64,000 nt of DNA from Candidatus Paceibacterota bacterium (GCA_035452965.1 DAOTCE010000029.1:1-64000), one strand, 5' to 3'; counted from the stretch's first letter, positions 49,438 through 58,567 are shown. Program-made: numbers and translations. The notes: generated by a model from the sequence alone, not told the origin.

Positions 49438-50008
49438 ATGACACTCGCAATTTTCTTAGGTTGTGACATCTATCGCTGCTAACACTCTCTCACCAACGCA
49501 TAAAGAGAACCAAGAAAAGGCATTCTCGTCAACAACTTTCTTCAACTTTTCCCGCTTTTTCTTGAACGTGGATTATAGTCCTTTTCCAGGGGGCCCCTTG
49601 TCGTTCCCAATACCCGGTCCAAGGTGATCCCACCCAGCCAATGTTACTGATTTATCAGCACTTACACCGCAGGGACCGAAAAGGCCTTCCAGAGTGGGCA
49701 CGGATCGCAGCCCAAGGCCGCCGCCGCCGCTTCTTAATATGGGCGTAGCACTCGGACCCATGGTTAGTGGTTTCCCGCTGCCGCGGATGCATTCGTGCGC
49801 CGCTTGCACCTGGTAAATGACGCCGCTCTTCCTCCAGTTCCAAATCCAGCGAGTCTCCCTTAAACGACTTGGAGTAACCGGTCGCGACGCCCGGCGAACC
49901 AGCCGGCGAGGACGCCTGCCCTACCCTTCGTCACTCGTCCTGCGCTGGCACAAGGAATCCGGGGTTTTGTCCTTGCGTGACGAGGGCGGGCGCGGAAAGT
50001 TGGAGGTG
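49438..50008. other. Intergenic region before the ceramidase-like gene
   Basis: About 570 bp. AT-rich sequence at 49440-49580 should hold the PEP-CTERM promoter. From 49850 onward it is GC-rich repeat-like sequence (CCAGCCGGCGAGGACGCCTG region). The open frame 49817-50008 upstream of the ceramidase start reads through this and is not credible coding sequence. Confidence 0.55.
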
Positions 50009-51418
50009 ATGAACTCCTTGCCCATTCGCCTGCTCTGGATGGTGGCGGCTGGCTGGCTGGCCGGCACGCTGTTTGCCGCGGACGAACCGTCCTGGAAGGC
50101 CGGCACCGCGCGAGCCAATATCACTCCCGCTCAACCGCAGTGGATGGCTGGTTACGGGTCGCGCACCAAACCGGCGGAAGGCAAGGTGATGGACCTTTGG
50201 ATCAAGGTGCTGGCCCTCGAAGACGCCCGGGGGCACCGCGCCATCGTCCTGAGCGGCGATCTGCTGGGTTTCCCGCAGTCCATCTACCAGCATACCTGCG
50301 CGGCGCTGAAGGAGCAATTCGCGCTGGAACCGGACCAGATCCTCCTCGCGGTATCGCACACGCATTGCGGGCCCGTCCTGCGGGGCGCGCTCTACGACAT
50401 TTATCCGCTTGACGACGCTCAGATTGCCCTGATCGAGAAGTATTCCGACGAGCTGGAACTCAAGATGGTGGACGCCGTGGGCAGGGCCATTGGCGACCTG
50501 GCGCCCGCGCGACTGGCCGCCGGGCAGGGTACCGCCGGGTTCGCGGTCAACCGGCGCAACAACCTGGAGCCGGATGTGCCCAAACTGATCGCGCAGGGCG
50601 CTTTGAAAGGGCCGGTGGATCATTCAGTGCCGGTGCTGGCCGTTTACCAGCCCGAGGGCAGGCTCAAGGCGGTGCTCTTCGGATACGCCTGCCACAACAC
50701 GGTGCTCGATTTCTACCAGTGGTGCGGCGACTACGCCGGATTCGCCCAGCGCGCGCTGGAACAGAGCCACCCGGACGCCACGGCAATGTTCTTCATGGGC
50801 TGTGGCGCCGACCAGAACGCGCTGCCGCGCCGCCGGCTTGAACTGGCCGAGCGCTACGGCAACATGCTCGCCGCCGCGGTCGAAGAAGCCCTGCTGGCGC
50901 CGCCGCGCAATCTCGCGCCCGAATTGCGGACCTCAATCGAGCCGGTCACCCTCAACCTCGGGCCGGCGCCCACCGAGGCTGAGCTGGAGAAACTCAAGTC
51001 CGACAAATCGCCCATGGTGAGCCGGTGGGCAACGCGCCTGCTGGGAGATTTGAAGGCGGGCAAGCCATTCATCCGCACCTGTCCCCTGCCCTTGCAGGCC
51101 TGGCAATTCGGTGGCGAACAACTGCTGATCACGATCGGCGGCGAGCCGGTGGTGGATTGGGCGCTCAGGCTCAAGCAGCAGTTCGGCCCCCGAACCTGGG
51201 TCGCCGGCTACTGCAACGACGTGATGACCTACATCCCCTCGCTGCGCGTACTCCAGGAGGACAAGCCGCCGGTGGCCCGGTCGCGCTGGGGCTACGAGGG
51301 CGCGCAAGCAATGCTGGTTTACGGGCTGCCGGCGTGGCGGTGGGCCGATGATGTCGAAGCGCTGGTTGACGCGGGCGCCCGCCGCGCCGTCGAGCGCGTT
51401 CTAACCTTGGGAAAGTGA
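50009..51418 (+). CDS. Neutral/alkaline ceramidase-like secreted hydrolase
   Basis: A 469-residue protein starting at the ATG at 50009 (GGAGG just upstream). Signal peptide MNSLPIRLLWMVAAGWLAG. The N-terminal region matches neutral/alkaline non-lysosomal ceramidases (PF04734): WKAGTARANITPAQPQWMAG, KVMDLWIKVLALED, HRAIVLSGDLLGFPQSIY, ILLAVSHTHCGPVLRG with the zinc-binding His pair, and AMFFMGCGADQNA. The family cleaves amide-linked lipids; short bacterial homologues lacking the C-terminal domain are common in verrucomicrobia and their substrates are unknown. About 300 residues shorter than full ceramidases. Confidence 0.83.
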   Translation: MNSLPIRLLWMVAAGWLAGTLFAADEPSWKAGTARANITPAQPQWMAGYGSRTKPAEGKVMDLWIKVLALEDARGHRAIVLSGDLLGFPQSIYQHTCAALKEQFALEPDQILLAVSHTHCGPVLRGALYDIYPLDDAQIALIEKYSDELELKMVDAVGRAIGDLAPARLAAGQGTAGFAVNRRNNLEPDVPKLIAQGALKGPVDHSVPVLAVYQPEGRLKAVLFGYACHNTVLDFYQWCGDYAGFAQRALEQSHPDATAMFFMGCGADQNALPRRRLELAERYGNMLAAAVEEALLAPPRNLAPELRTSIEPVTLNLGPAPTEAELEKLKSDKSPMVSRWATRLLGDLKAGKPFIRTCPLPLQAWQFGGEQLLITIGGEPVVDWALRLKQQFGPRTWVAGYCNDVMTYIPSLRVLQEDKPPVARSRWGYEGAQAMLVYGLPAWRWADDVEALVDAGARRAVERVLTLGK

Positions 51419-51743
51419 TTCCTGACCCGAAGGAAGGCCCGGCCCTCAAGCCTTCCAAGAGCGGCTCAGTCACCGTGTGCCACCAAGGCGCCCGGCCGGT
51501 AGAAAAGGTGCATCACCAATTCCCGGGAAGTGCGAACGGTGGTTCTTACCCGCACAACCCGGATGGTCGAGGCACAGGATGTAAACGGTCATCATTGCTT
51601 CCCGGCCACGACCAGATGGGCACCCCTGGCATCCAACCCGCGCACTGTCCATTTTTTGGACAGTGTTGCTGCCTGTCAGCCTTATCCAGTCCCCGCTGAC
51701 CTCGCCACGTTTGGCTTGGCGTTACGGTGACACTACGGTGGTG

Positions 51744-51793
51744 CTACGGTGTGGTTCCCATGGGGAGCGCTCCCCATGGGAACCACACCGTAG
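51744..51793. repeat. Palindromic repeat family A, copy 2 (50-bp perfect palindrome)
   Basis: CTACGGTGTGGTTCCCATGG continues to a GGGAGC centre and mirrors exactly for 25 bp on each side without a loop. It shares 19 bp of arm with 16571-16589. Short tandem CTACGGTG words precede it. Confidence 0.85.
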
Positions 51794-51960
51794 CCTGGCC
51801 ACACTGACAAGCCATCCCCCAGCCAGCCGCAAGCCAAGCCCGGCCCGCGGCAGCACCGTAAAGGCGCCGTCACCCGTCCGGCGGCGGTGTTGGAGATGAA
51901 AAGGGGAGTCCGATACGGCGAATCGCCCTCGGAGCTCCCCAGGAAACCGCGAAGAGTAAC

Positions 51961-51987
51961 AAAAAAGGCATCCTTGCGGATGCCTTT
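51961..51987 (-). terminator. Terminator of the second prepilin-like gene
   Basis: Arms AAAGGCATCC (51964-51973) and GGATGCCTTT (51978-51987), perfect 10-bp stem with a TTGC loop. On the minus strand it is followed by six T residues. It lies 38 bp past the stop of the prepilin-like gene. Confidence 0.8.
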
Positions 51988-52024
51988 CTGTTTGCTCGAT
52001 TGAGCTAAATCACTCTAACTCGGG

Positions 52025-52843
52025 TTACGGGAGGAGAATACGATTGCAACCTGCTCCAGCCGAGGCGCCGGTGGCGAGGGTGTAGAGACCTTGGGCGCGG
52101 CCGTAGTCACCGGAGTTCTTCAGCGCTTCCTGCAGACGCGAGCGGCTGAAACCCTGGCAACTGCCATCCGCCAGGCCAACGTTGCCCTGCTTCGAGTGCA
52201 TGTTGTCCATGAAGGAGGGGCCCTGGTTATTGTTGAAGTTGGTGCCCAGCGAGACCTTCGAGATACCCGTGCTCGGAGCGGCCAGGTAAGCGAGGGTCGG
52301 AGGGTTGCCATTCCCGCCCAGGTTATGGTCCCCGGTCAGGAACATCTGCGGCTGCGTTTCCTGCGCGTCAGCGCCGACGAAGTAGCTGATATTCAGGTCG
52401 TTGGTGTAAGGAACCTGGCTGGCAACGGTGCCCGAGTTGTCCGGGGCGAAGCTGGTCGCCGCCATGCGCTGAGAGGTCTCATACTCCGACGGGCAGAAGA
52501 GAATCTTCGGCGTGCTCAGTTCGTTGGAGCAGGCCAGGAAAATCTTGCACGCGCCTTCACTTGTAACCTGGGTGCCCAGGACCCGGGCCTTGCTCACGGT
52601 CTCGGAGGCACCGCCCTGAGCGTAGGGCAATTGCATCGGCATGCTGCCGTCGTTGTCAATTGCGAAGGTGCGCATGGCCAAGCCAACCTGCTTGAGGTTG
52701 TTGGTGCAGCTGATGCGTTGGGCCTTGGCCTTGGCGCGAGCCAGGGCGGGCAGCAACAGGGCAGCCAGAATGGCGATAATGGCAATGACGACTAACAACT
52801 CGATTAGAGTGAAAGCCCCGATCTTTCTGCGTAGGTTCTTCAT
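52025..52843 (-). CDS. Prepilin-type N-terminal methylation, H-X9-DG protein
   Basis: A 272-residue pseudopilin-like protein. The short leader MKNLRRKIGA precedes FTLIELLVVIAIIAILAALL, the prepilin cleavage and membrane segment with Glu at +5. The middle contains four cysteines (CTNNLKQVGLAMRTF, GACKIFLACSN, LFCPSEYETSQR). The C-terminal H-X9-DG motif is HSKQGNVGLADGS. This is the better-formed of the two intact prepilin-like genes here, with a strong terminator, suggesting high expression. Function of the class (fibres, secretion or surface assembly) is unresolved. Confidence 0.93.
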   Translation of the reverse strand: MKNLRRKIGAFTLIELLVVIAIIAILAALLLPALARAKAKAQRISCTNNLKQVGLAMRTFAIDNDGSMPMQLPYAQGGASETVSKARVLGTQVTSEGACKIFLACSNELSTPKILFCPSEYETSQRMAATSFAPDNSGTVASQVPYTNDLNISYFVGADAQETQPQMFLTGDHNLGGNGNPPTLAYLAAPSTGISKVSLGTNFNNNQGPSFMDNMHSKQGNVGLADGSCQGFSRSRLQEALKNSGDYGRAQGLYTLATGASAGAGCNRILLP

Positions 52844-53148
52844 AAACTTTTAATGGTTTCTATTGTTGTTTTGGCAAACAGACCGCGAGCTTTACCGAAA
52901 GCATCCACGCTGTCAACCCGAATTGACTTTTCCCTTAGCAATGGCGGTGCCACGGGGCTTTTTCTGCAAATACCTAAGGAATACGCAAGGTGCATCCGCG
53001 CAAGCGGTGAGATTTTCACGCGTTTTGCGTGAGGCTCACGCGTCTTATCGCGCGGGGCGAGAGCGAATTTCAGGCTGGATCGCTTGAAATCAAGAGCTTC
53101 TGATGGGAGTATGTCCTCGCGACGAGGCTGGCGGGAGGCTTCGGCTGT
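52844..53148. other. Divergent promoter region of the prepilin and 53149 genes
   Basis: About 305 bp between divergent starts. AT-rich near 52850-52880 and 52960-52990; contains CACGCG/CGCGTG words near 53020-53045 that could pair. No supportable gene. Confidence 0.45.
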
Positions 53149-54549
53149 ATGGCTAACGAAAGACTGGATACCAATCAGAAGGCGCAGCAGGTCAACCACG
53201 ACGCCCAACGCTACGGCACGTTCGCGGAGATCGGCGCCGGGCAGGAGGTGGTGCGCTGGTTCTTCCGAGCCGGGGGCGCGGCGGGCACGGTGGCCAAGAC
53301 GATTTCGGCCTACGATATGGCGGTCAGCGACGCGATCTACGGCCCGACCGATTACTACGTGAGCCGGCAGCGCCTGCGCTCCATGCTGGACTACGAGTAC
53401 GGTCTGCTGCTGGAGAGGCTCGACAAGACCCGCGGGTCCAAGGCGGCGTTCTTTGTTTTCGCCGACACGGTGGCCACACGGCGCGAGGCGGGCCGGGGCT
53501 GGCTGGGCATCCGGTTCCAGGCGGAATCGGGATCGGACCCGTCGGAGATCATCCTCCACGTGCGAATGCTGGACAAGGAGAGCGTGCGGCAACAGGAAGC
53601 GTTGGGAGTGCTGGGCGTGAACCTGATCTATGGCGCGTTTTACCTGCACCACCAGCCGGAGGCGCTCATCCGGTCGTTGCTGGATGACCTGACCTGGGAG
53701 CGGGTGGAGGTGGATATGATCCGCTTTGGCGGGCCGGCGTTCGCCGGTGTGGATAACCGGCTCATGGCCCTGCAACTGGTCCGGCAGGACCTCACCGAGG
53801 CGGCGATGTTCACCGCGCAGGGCGAGGCGGTGCAGTGGGCCGAACTGCTGCACCAGAAGCCCGTGCTGGTCCAGCGCGGCAGCTTCAACCCGCTCACCAA
53901 GGCTACCCTGGATTTGCTGGAGCGCGCGCTGGAGCAGTTTGTGCGGGAGCCGGAGCTGAACGGGGAAACGCCCGTGGTGCTCATGGAGATGACGTTGCGG
54001 CAACTGACCAGCGGAGACCACATAGACGAGGGAGACTTCCTGAATCGCGCGGACATGCTCAGCGCCCTGGGCCAGACGGTGCTCATCTCCAACTTCCGCC
54101 GGTTCCACCGGCTGGCGGCCTATTTGTCCCGCTACACCCAGCGGCCCATCGGCATGGCGATGGGCGCTTCCAAGCTGGCGGAGTTGTTCGACGAGAAGTT
54201 CTACAACGAGAGCGAAGGAGGAGTGCTGGGCGGCCTGGGCCAGCTCTTTAAGAACGCAGGGCGCCTCTACATCTCCCCGCATCTCGACCTGGAGTCCGGT
54301 CACCAGTTAACGGTGGAGAACTTCCCCGCGCCAGCGCATCTGCGGCACCTTTACGCCCACCTCGTGGAGAACCGTTTCATTCAGGCCCTCCGCAAATTCA
54401 ACGCCGAGTTGCTGCCCATCCGTTCGCAGGACGTCCTGACGAAGATAAAGGCCAACGATGCCTCCTGGGAGCAACTGGTGCCCCCGATGATTGCGGAGAT
54501 CATCAAGCGGGATCGGCTGTTTGGGCACGAGGCAAGCCCGCGGCATTGA
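53149..54549 (+). CDS. Conserved hypothetical protein
   Basis: A 466-residue cytoplasmic-type protein without signal or membrane segments. Features: VVRWFFRAGGAAGTVAKTIS, YDMAVSDAIYGPTDYYVSRQ, LRSMLDYEYGLLLERL, GFxxxF-free central beta region with VDMIRFGGPAFAGVDNRLMA, the phrase KPVLVQRGSFNPLTKATLDL, and HIDEGDFLNRADMLSALG. Similar proteins exist in cyanobacteria and are sometimes mislabelled TonB-dependent receptor or nicotinate-nucleotide adenylyltransferase; the sequence shows neither. GGGAGG lies 12 bases before the ATG. Function unknown. Confidence 0.72.
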   Translation: MANERLDTNQKAQQVNHDAQRYGTFAEIGAGQEVVRWFFRAGGAAGTVAKTISAYDMAVSDAIYGPTDYYVSRQRLRSMLDYEYGLLLERLDKTRGSKAAFFVFADTVATRREAGRGWLGIRFQAESGSDPSEIILHVRMLDKESVRQQEALGVLGVNLIYGAFYLHHQPEALIRSLLDDLTWERVEVDMIRFGGPAFAGVDNRLMALQLVRQDLTEAAMFTAQGEAVQWAELLHQKPVLVQRGSFNPLTKATLDLLERALEQFVREPELNGETPVVLMEMTLRQLTSGDHIDEGDFLNRADMLSALGQTVLISNFRRFHRLAAYLSRYTQRPIGMAMGASKLAELFDEKFYNESEGGVLGGLGQLFKNAGRLYISPHLDLESGHQLTVENFPAPAHLRHLYAHLVENRFIQALRKFNAELLPIRSQDVLTKIKANDASWEQLVPPMIAEIIKRDRLFGHEASPRH

Positions 54550-54561
54550 ATCAACGCCAGG

Positions 54562-55065
54562 CTAGAGTTTCTTGATCTCCGTCCAGAGCGGTTCCAGGTC
54601 GGAGTCGCCGAGCGCCATCTGTTTGATCTTCTCCTTCCCGCCGATCACGATGGCGCGCTTGAGCCAGTCTCGCGCGGCCTCCAGTTGCCGCATTTGGCAG
54701 GCGTAACAGGAGAGGTTGAACGGGATGATCGCTTCTTTGGGAAACTTGTCGAAGGCCGGCAGCAGCGCCTTCCAGGCCTTTTGCACACCGCCGTCCGGAA
54801 CGCGGCGCAGGGCGTAGGCCTGGTGCAGCCAGCCGGTTGGCCGCTTTGGCGCGCGACGGAGCAAGGTCTGGGCAATTTGCAATCCTTCCACCCAGCGCCG
54901 TTCGTGCGCCGAGATGGACCAGCGCACCTCCAGCACGTCCGGGTGGTCCTGGTGTGCCGGGCTGATCTGGGCCAACTCCGCCCTGGCTTCGGCGGGATTC
55001 CCCAGCTCCAGCCAGCCGATAGCGCCGCGGAGATAGTGTGTGTCGGGCGGTTCCAGTTTGTCCAT
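54562..55065 (-). CDS. TPR-like helical protein
   Basis: About 167 residues from the ATG at 55065. Paired helices with TPR-like spacing: YLRGAIGWLELGNPAEARAE, QDHPDVLEVRWSISAHERRW, LQIAQTLLRRAPKRPTGWLH, FPKEAIIPFNLSCYACQMRQ and LEAARDWLKRAIVIGG. No signal peptide. Probably a cytoplasmic protein-protein interaction module; similar unassigned TPR proteins are common in verrucomicrobia. It ends 13 bp after the convergent 53149 gene's stop. Confidence 0.72.
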   Translation of the reverse strand: MDKLEPPDTHYLRGAIGWLELGNPAEARAELAQISPAHQDHPDVLEVRWSISAHERRWVEGLQIAQTLLRRAPKRPTGWLHQAYALRRVPDGGVQKAWKALLPAFDKFPKEAIIPFNLSCYACQMRQLEAARDWLKRAIVIGGKEKIKQMALGDSDLEPLWTEIKKL

Positions 55066-55248
55066 TGCTCGATCATAGCCTAGCACCAATCCCGCTCGCT
55101 GAAAACTCCCGGTTGGGCCTGCGCACCGGGAAATCAAATGCCCCGCCCTTCGGCCCGTCCCGCTCAATTCGCGTCCCGCGTCTCACGCCGTGCGTTTCAA
55201 GTTGCCCAACGGTTGGCGTTTTGACCGTTCGGGGTTATCTGTGTGGGT

Positions 55249-56025
55249 ATGAGATGTCTTTTTGCCGCACTGCTGAGTTTGGGCTGCGCCGTGACCGCCG
55301 GGGCGCAGGTTCACACCGAAACTATCGAATATCCCCAGGGAGATACGATCCTGGAAGGCCACCTGGCTTACGACCGGGCGGTCCAAGGCAAGCGGCCCGG
55401 TGTGCTGATCATTCACCAGTGGAAGGGTTTGTCGGACTACGAAATGAAGCGCGCCGGGATGCTGGCCAAGCTCGGCTATAACGTCCTGGCGGCGGATATT
55501 TACGGCAAAGGGATTCGCCCCGGGTCAAGCCAGCAAGCCGGGGCCGAAGCCGGCAAATACAAGAACAACCGCGACTTGCTGCGCGCGCGCGCCCAGGCCG
55601 GGCTGGCAGCCTTGCAGAAGCATGAGCTGACGGACCCGAAGCGAGTCGCCGCGATCGGGTATTGCTTTGGCGGCACGGCGGTGATCGAGCTGGCGCGCAG
55701 CGGGGCGGACATGGCCGGCGTGGTGAGCTTTCATGGCGGGCTGGATTCGCCCCAGCCCGAAGACGGCAAGAAGATCCAGTGCAAGGTGCTGGCGTTGCAT
55801 GGCGCGGACGATCCGCACGTAGCCGCCAAAGACCTGGCGGCGTTCGAGGATGAGATGCGCCAGGGCAACGTGGACTGGCAACTGGTGCAATACGGCGGCG
55901 CGGTCCACAGCTTCACCGACTGGAACGCCGGCGACAACCCGCAGCGCGGGTCGGCGTATAACGAGCGGGCGGACCGACGCTCCTGGGAGGACATGAAGCA
56001 GTTCTTCGCGGAGATCTTCAGGTAA
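55249..56025 (+). CDS. Secreted dienelactone hydrolase-family protein
   Basis: A 258-residue alpha/beta hydrolase starting at the ATG at 55249 (a GTG six bases earlier is possible). Signal peptide MRCLFAALLSLGCAVTAGA. Catalytic triad as in dienelactone hydrolase: nucleophile Cys139 in AAIGYCFGGTAVIE, Asp in LALHGADDPHVAAKD and His220 in YGGAVHSFTDWNAGD. The Cys nucleophile is diagnostic of DLH. Export to the periplasm is unusual for classical chlorocatechol DLH but common in the wider family; substrate unknown. Nearest downstream gene is rsmD, probably independent. Confidence 0.9.
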   Translation: MRCLFAALLSLGCAVTAGAQVHTETIEYPQGDTILEGHLAYDRAVQGKRPGVLIIHQWKGLSDYEMKRAGMLAKLGYNVLAADIYGKGIRPGSSQQAGAEAGKYKNNRDLLRARAQAGLAALQKHELTDPKRVAAIGYCFGGTAVIELARSGADMAGVVSFHGGLDSPQPEDGKKIQCKVLALHGADDPHVAAKDLAAFEDEMRQGNVDWQLVQYGGAVHSFTDWNAGDNPQRGSAYNERADRRSWEDMKQFFAEIFR

Positions 56026-56118
56026 AGCCTGCTGGCGGCGGGCGATCGTCCGCGCCTGCCCTCGCTTCTGCGGATGTTTGGGCTCGCGATGGCACTCTCC
56101 CTTCCGGTATAGTCCGTC

Positions 56119-56733
56119 ATGCGCATTACGGGTGGAATGGCCGCTCGCCGAATTCTGAAGGTGCCGAAGGGGCTGTCCGTGCGGCCCACGCCGGACCTGG
56201 TCAAGCAGGCGGTCTTCAACAGCCTCGGGGGCCGCGTGGTCGGGGCGCGGGTGCTGGAGCTGTTCGCCGGCACCGGAGCGCTGAGTCTCGAATGCCTGAG
56301 CCGCGGCGCACAGATGGCGGTATGTGTGGAGAAATCGGCGCGCCACGCCGAAGTGCTGCGCCAGAATTTTCAAGCCGCCGGCTTCCCGCCCGAGACGTTG
56401 CAGTTGCGGGTGCAGGATGTGTTCGCCGCCCTGGCCCAACTGGCAGCGGCGGCGGAGCAGTTCGATCTGGTCCTGGCGGACCCGCCCTACGGCGAGAAGA
56501 ATGTCGGCCACCGCTCGACGTCCTTCGCCCAGCGGCTGCTGGACGAAACGGCGCTGCCCGAGGTGCTGGCGGCGGACGGCTTGCTGGTGCTGGGCCACGC
56601 CCGGCGCGATACGCTGAGCGTGCCGGACTGCTGGCAGGAGCGGAAGCGGCTCAAGCACGGCGACAGCATGATGCGGTTCCTGCGCGCCGAACGCGGAGCT
56701 CCGGCCGCGGGCCGGAAAGAACCGCAGGGATGA
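56119..56733 (+). CDS. rsmD: 16S rRNA (guanine(966)-N2)-methyltransferase
   Basis: A 204-residue SAM-dependent methyltransferase. Motifs: MRITGGMAARRILKVPKG and RPTPDLVKQAVFNSLGG (RsmD N-terminus), SAM motif I VLELFAGTGALSLECLSRGA, and the N2-methyl catalytic motif LVLADPPYGE. It methylates G966 of 16S rRNA. The C-terminus is extended by an Arg/Pro/Ala-rich tail. The stop lies 11 bp before the AMP nucleosidase start, so the two are likely co-transcribed. Confidence 0.93.
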   Translation: MRITGGMAARRILKVPKGLSVRPTPDLVKQAVFNSLGGRVVGARVLELFAGTGALSLECLSRGAQMAVCVEKSARHAEVLRQNFQAAGFPPETLQLRVQDVFAALAQLAAAAEQFDLVLADPPYGEKNVGHRSTSFAQRLLDETALPEVLAADGLLVLGHARRDTLSVPDCWQERKRLKHGDSMMRFLRAERGAPAAGRKEPQG

Positions 56734-56743
56734 TCAAAGAGCG

Positions 56744-57514
56744 ATGAAAAGCAAAGACGAGATCGTGACGGACTGGCTGCCGCGCTACACCGGCACGCCG
56801 CTGGCGGAATTCGGGAAATACATCCTGCTGGTCAATTTTGGCAACTACGTGCGCCGGTTCGCCGAATGGCACAAGGTGCCCGTGCGCGGCGAAGACCGCC
56901 CCATGCTTAACGCCACCGCCCGGGGGATTACCATCATCAACTTCGGCATGGGCAGCGCCAACGCGGCGACGATCATGGACCTGCTGTGCTCGGCACAGCC
57001 CAAGGCCTGTCTGTTCCTGGGCAAGTGCGGCGGGCTGAAGCGGAAGAACAAGCTGGGCGACCTCATCCTGCCCATTGCCGCGATCCGCGGCGAGGGAACC
57101 TCGAATGATTATTTCCCGCCCGAGGTGCCGGCCCTGCCCGCCTTCAGCCTGCAGAAGGCCATCTCCACCACCATCCGCAATTACAAGCGCGATTACTGGA
57201 CCGGCACGGTCTATACCACCAACCGCCGGGTGTGGGAGCACGATGAGGATTTCAAGAAATACCTGCGCCGCATCCGGTGCATGGCCATTGACATGGAAAC
57301 GGCCACGATCTTCATCACCGGTTTCCACAACGAGATACCCAGCGGCGCCCTGTTGCTGGTGTCGGACCAACCGATGGCCCCGGAAGGCATAAAGACCTCC
57401 CTGAGCGACCAGCGCGTCACCGCGGACTACACGGATATGCATCTGCGCGTGGGGATTGACTCTCTTTGCCAGCTTATCAACCAGGGCCTGACCGTGAAAC
57501 ACTTGCGGTTTTAA
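56744..57514 (+). CDS. amn: AMP nucleosidase, short form
   Basis: A 256-residue nucleosidase hydrolysing AMP to adenine and ribose 5-phosphate. It matches the short Bacteroidetes-type form rather than the 480-residue E. coli Amn, which has an extra N-terminal domain. Motifs of the purine nucleoside phosphorylase fold: YILLVNFGNYVRRFAEWHKV, IINFGMGSANAATIMDLL, CLFLGKCGGLKRKNKLGDLI, AIRGEGTSNDYFPPEVP, CMAIDMETATIFITGF (the Glu in MET binds ribose) and LLLVSDQPMAPEGIKTS. AAAGAG precedes the ATG. Its last 38 bases overlap the convergent DUF488 gene. Confidence 0.92.
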   Translation: MKSKDEIVTDWLPRYTGTPLAEFGKYILLVNFGNYVRRFAEWHKVPVRGEDRPMLNATARGITIINFGMGSANAATIMDLLCSAQPKACLFLGKCGGLKRKNKLGDLILPIAAIRGEGTSNDYFPPEVPALPAFSLQKAISTTIRNYKRDYWTGTVYTTNRRVWEHDEDFKKYLRRIRCMAIDMETATIFITGFHNEIPSGALLLVSDQPMAPEGIKTSLSDQRVTADYTDMHLRVGIDSLCQLINQGLTVKHLRF

Positions 57515-57887
57515 CCCCGGGGCCGGCCAGTTTCTTCTCCAGGAACGTCCGCAAAGCAGCGGCGTTGTTATGCCGGGTGTCGCGGGCGGCGAACAGAAGC
57601 GTGACAATACCGTCACAAGCCGCTTGCAGGATTGGCTGCCAGGCTCGCGGGTTCTGCTCCAACTCGGCGGCATAGCGGCGCTGGAACTCTTCCCACTTCG
57701 CCGAGTCATGGTTGAACCAGTGGCGCAATGAGTCGCTCGGGGCAACTCCCTTAAGCCAGCCCGCCAACTGCAGCTTCTCCCACGTTACGCCCCGCGGCCA
57801 GAGGCGATCCACCAGCAGCCGGGCGCCATCGTTCGGCGTCGGCGGGTCATATACACGCCTTATGTGAATCCCATGCACATAGTACAT
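57477..57887 (-). CDS. DUF488 family protein
   Basis: A 136-residue cytoplasmic protein of DUF488: HIRRVYDPPTPNDGARLLVD, RLWPRGVTWEKLQLAGWLKG, APSDSLRHWFNHDSAKWEEF and LLFAARDTRHNNAAALRTFL. The start at the ATG at 57887 gives the usual N-terminus; the longer frame upstream reads through unrelated sequence. Family function is unknown; a role in stress or small-molecule handling has been suggested for relatives. Convergent with and overlapping amn by 38 bp. Confidence 0.9.
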   Translation of the reverse strand: MYYVHGIHIRRVYDPPTPNDGARLLVDRLWPRGVTWEKLQLAGWLKGVAPSDSLRHWFNHDSAKWEEFQRRYAAELEQNPRAWQPILQAACDGIVTLLFAARDTRHNNAAALRTFLEKKLAGPGVKTASVSRSGPG

Positions 57888-58117
57888 TACTTGGCTGCGG
57901 CGAATGGTCAAAGGCAGGGACGGCCGACTGTTCAGCCCGGACCGCGAGCCAGCTCCAGCCTGCGGTCTGTCATTGGCGGGCGCTCTAAACCCGGTGTGGC
58001 AGTGTCGAGCGGGTGTTGCTCCAAGCATTTCAGTGGAGGGGCGACCACTCCATGCACTGATGAACCCAACACAATAGGAGCAGGACGCCCCCGCTGCTGC
58101 GGCTGGACGGCGCTCCG

Positions 58118-58567
58118 TCAGTGCTTGGGACGAAGGAGAATGGCCTTCTTCTCTGTGCCTTCCACTTCGACGCTGTGGGTTTCAACGCCGGGATCGTCCT
58201 TGAGCGCCTGGTGAACAATACGGCGGTCGAAGGCGCTGAGCGGTTCCAACTCGACTACGTCGCCCCAGCGCCGCACCTTCTCGGCGGCTTCCTTGGCTTT
58301 CCGGACGAGGGCCTCGCGGGCCTGGGCGCGGTATCCGCTGACGTCCACCGTGATCTTGGGCACGGTGGGATCTTGCTGGAAGAGCAGCCGGTTGGTGATG
58401 TACTGGAGGTCGGCCAGCGTCTGGCCCTGGCGCCCGATCAACCGGCCTGAGTCGTCGGTCTTCACGTCGAGCAAAGTGCCGTCTTCCAGGCGATGCTCCT
58501 CGACCGTGGCGGGGAAGCCAAGGAGGTCCAGTATTTTCTGCAGGGTGGTTTGAGGTTCAGCAGGCAT
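58118..58567 (-). CDS. jag: KH/R3H RNA-binding protein (Jag/KhpB)
   Basis: A 149-residue protein with a type-II KH domain (LDVKTDDSGRLIGRQGQTLA, the GxxG loop, near residues 38-56) and a C-terminal R3H domain (PLSAFDRRIVHQALKDDPGV). It lacks the Jag-N domain of SpoIIIJ-associated Jag. It sits 70 bp downstream of yidC in the conserved rpmH-rnpA-yidD-yidC-jag order, as in many bacteria. Likely binds RNA, with a role in RNA turnover or envelope protein regulation. Confidence 0.93.
   Translation of the reverse strand: MPAEPQTTLQKILDLLGFPATVEEHRLEDGTLLDVKTDDSGRLIGRQGQTLADLQYITNRLLFQQDPTVPKITVDVSGYRAQAREALVRKAKEAAEKVRRWGDVVELEPLSAFDRRIVHQALKDDPGVETHSVEVEGTEKKAILLRPKH

Larger units (their letters stand above)
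51419..52024. other. Intergenic region between the ceramidase-like and second prepilin genes
   Basis: About 600 bp, convergent genes on both sides. Contains palindrome family A copy 2 (51744-51793), preceded by near-repeats of CTACGGTG (51733-51752), and the terminator at 51961-51987. No supportable gene. Confidence 0.6.

Noticed and set aside
49817..50008. Upstream extension of the ceramidase-like gene
   Set aside because: Runs through repeat-like sequence; signal peptide and Shine-Dalgarno support the ATG at 50009.
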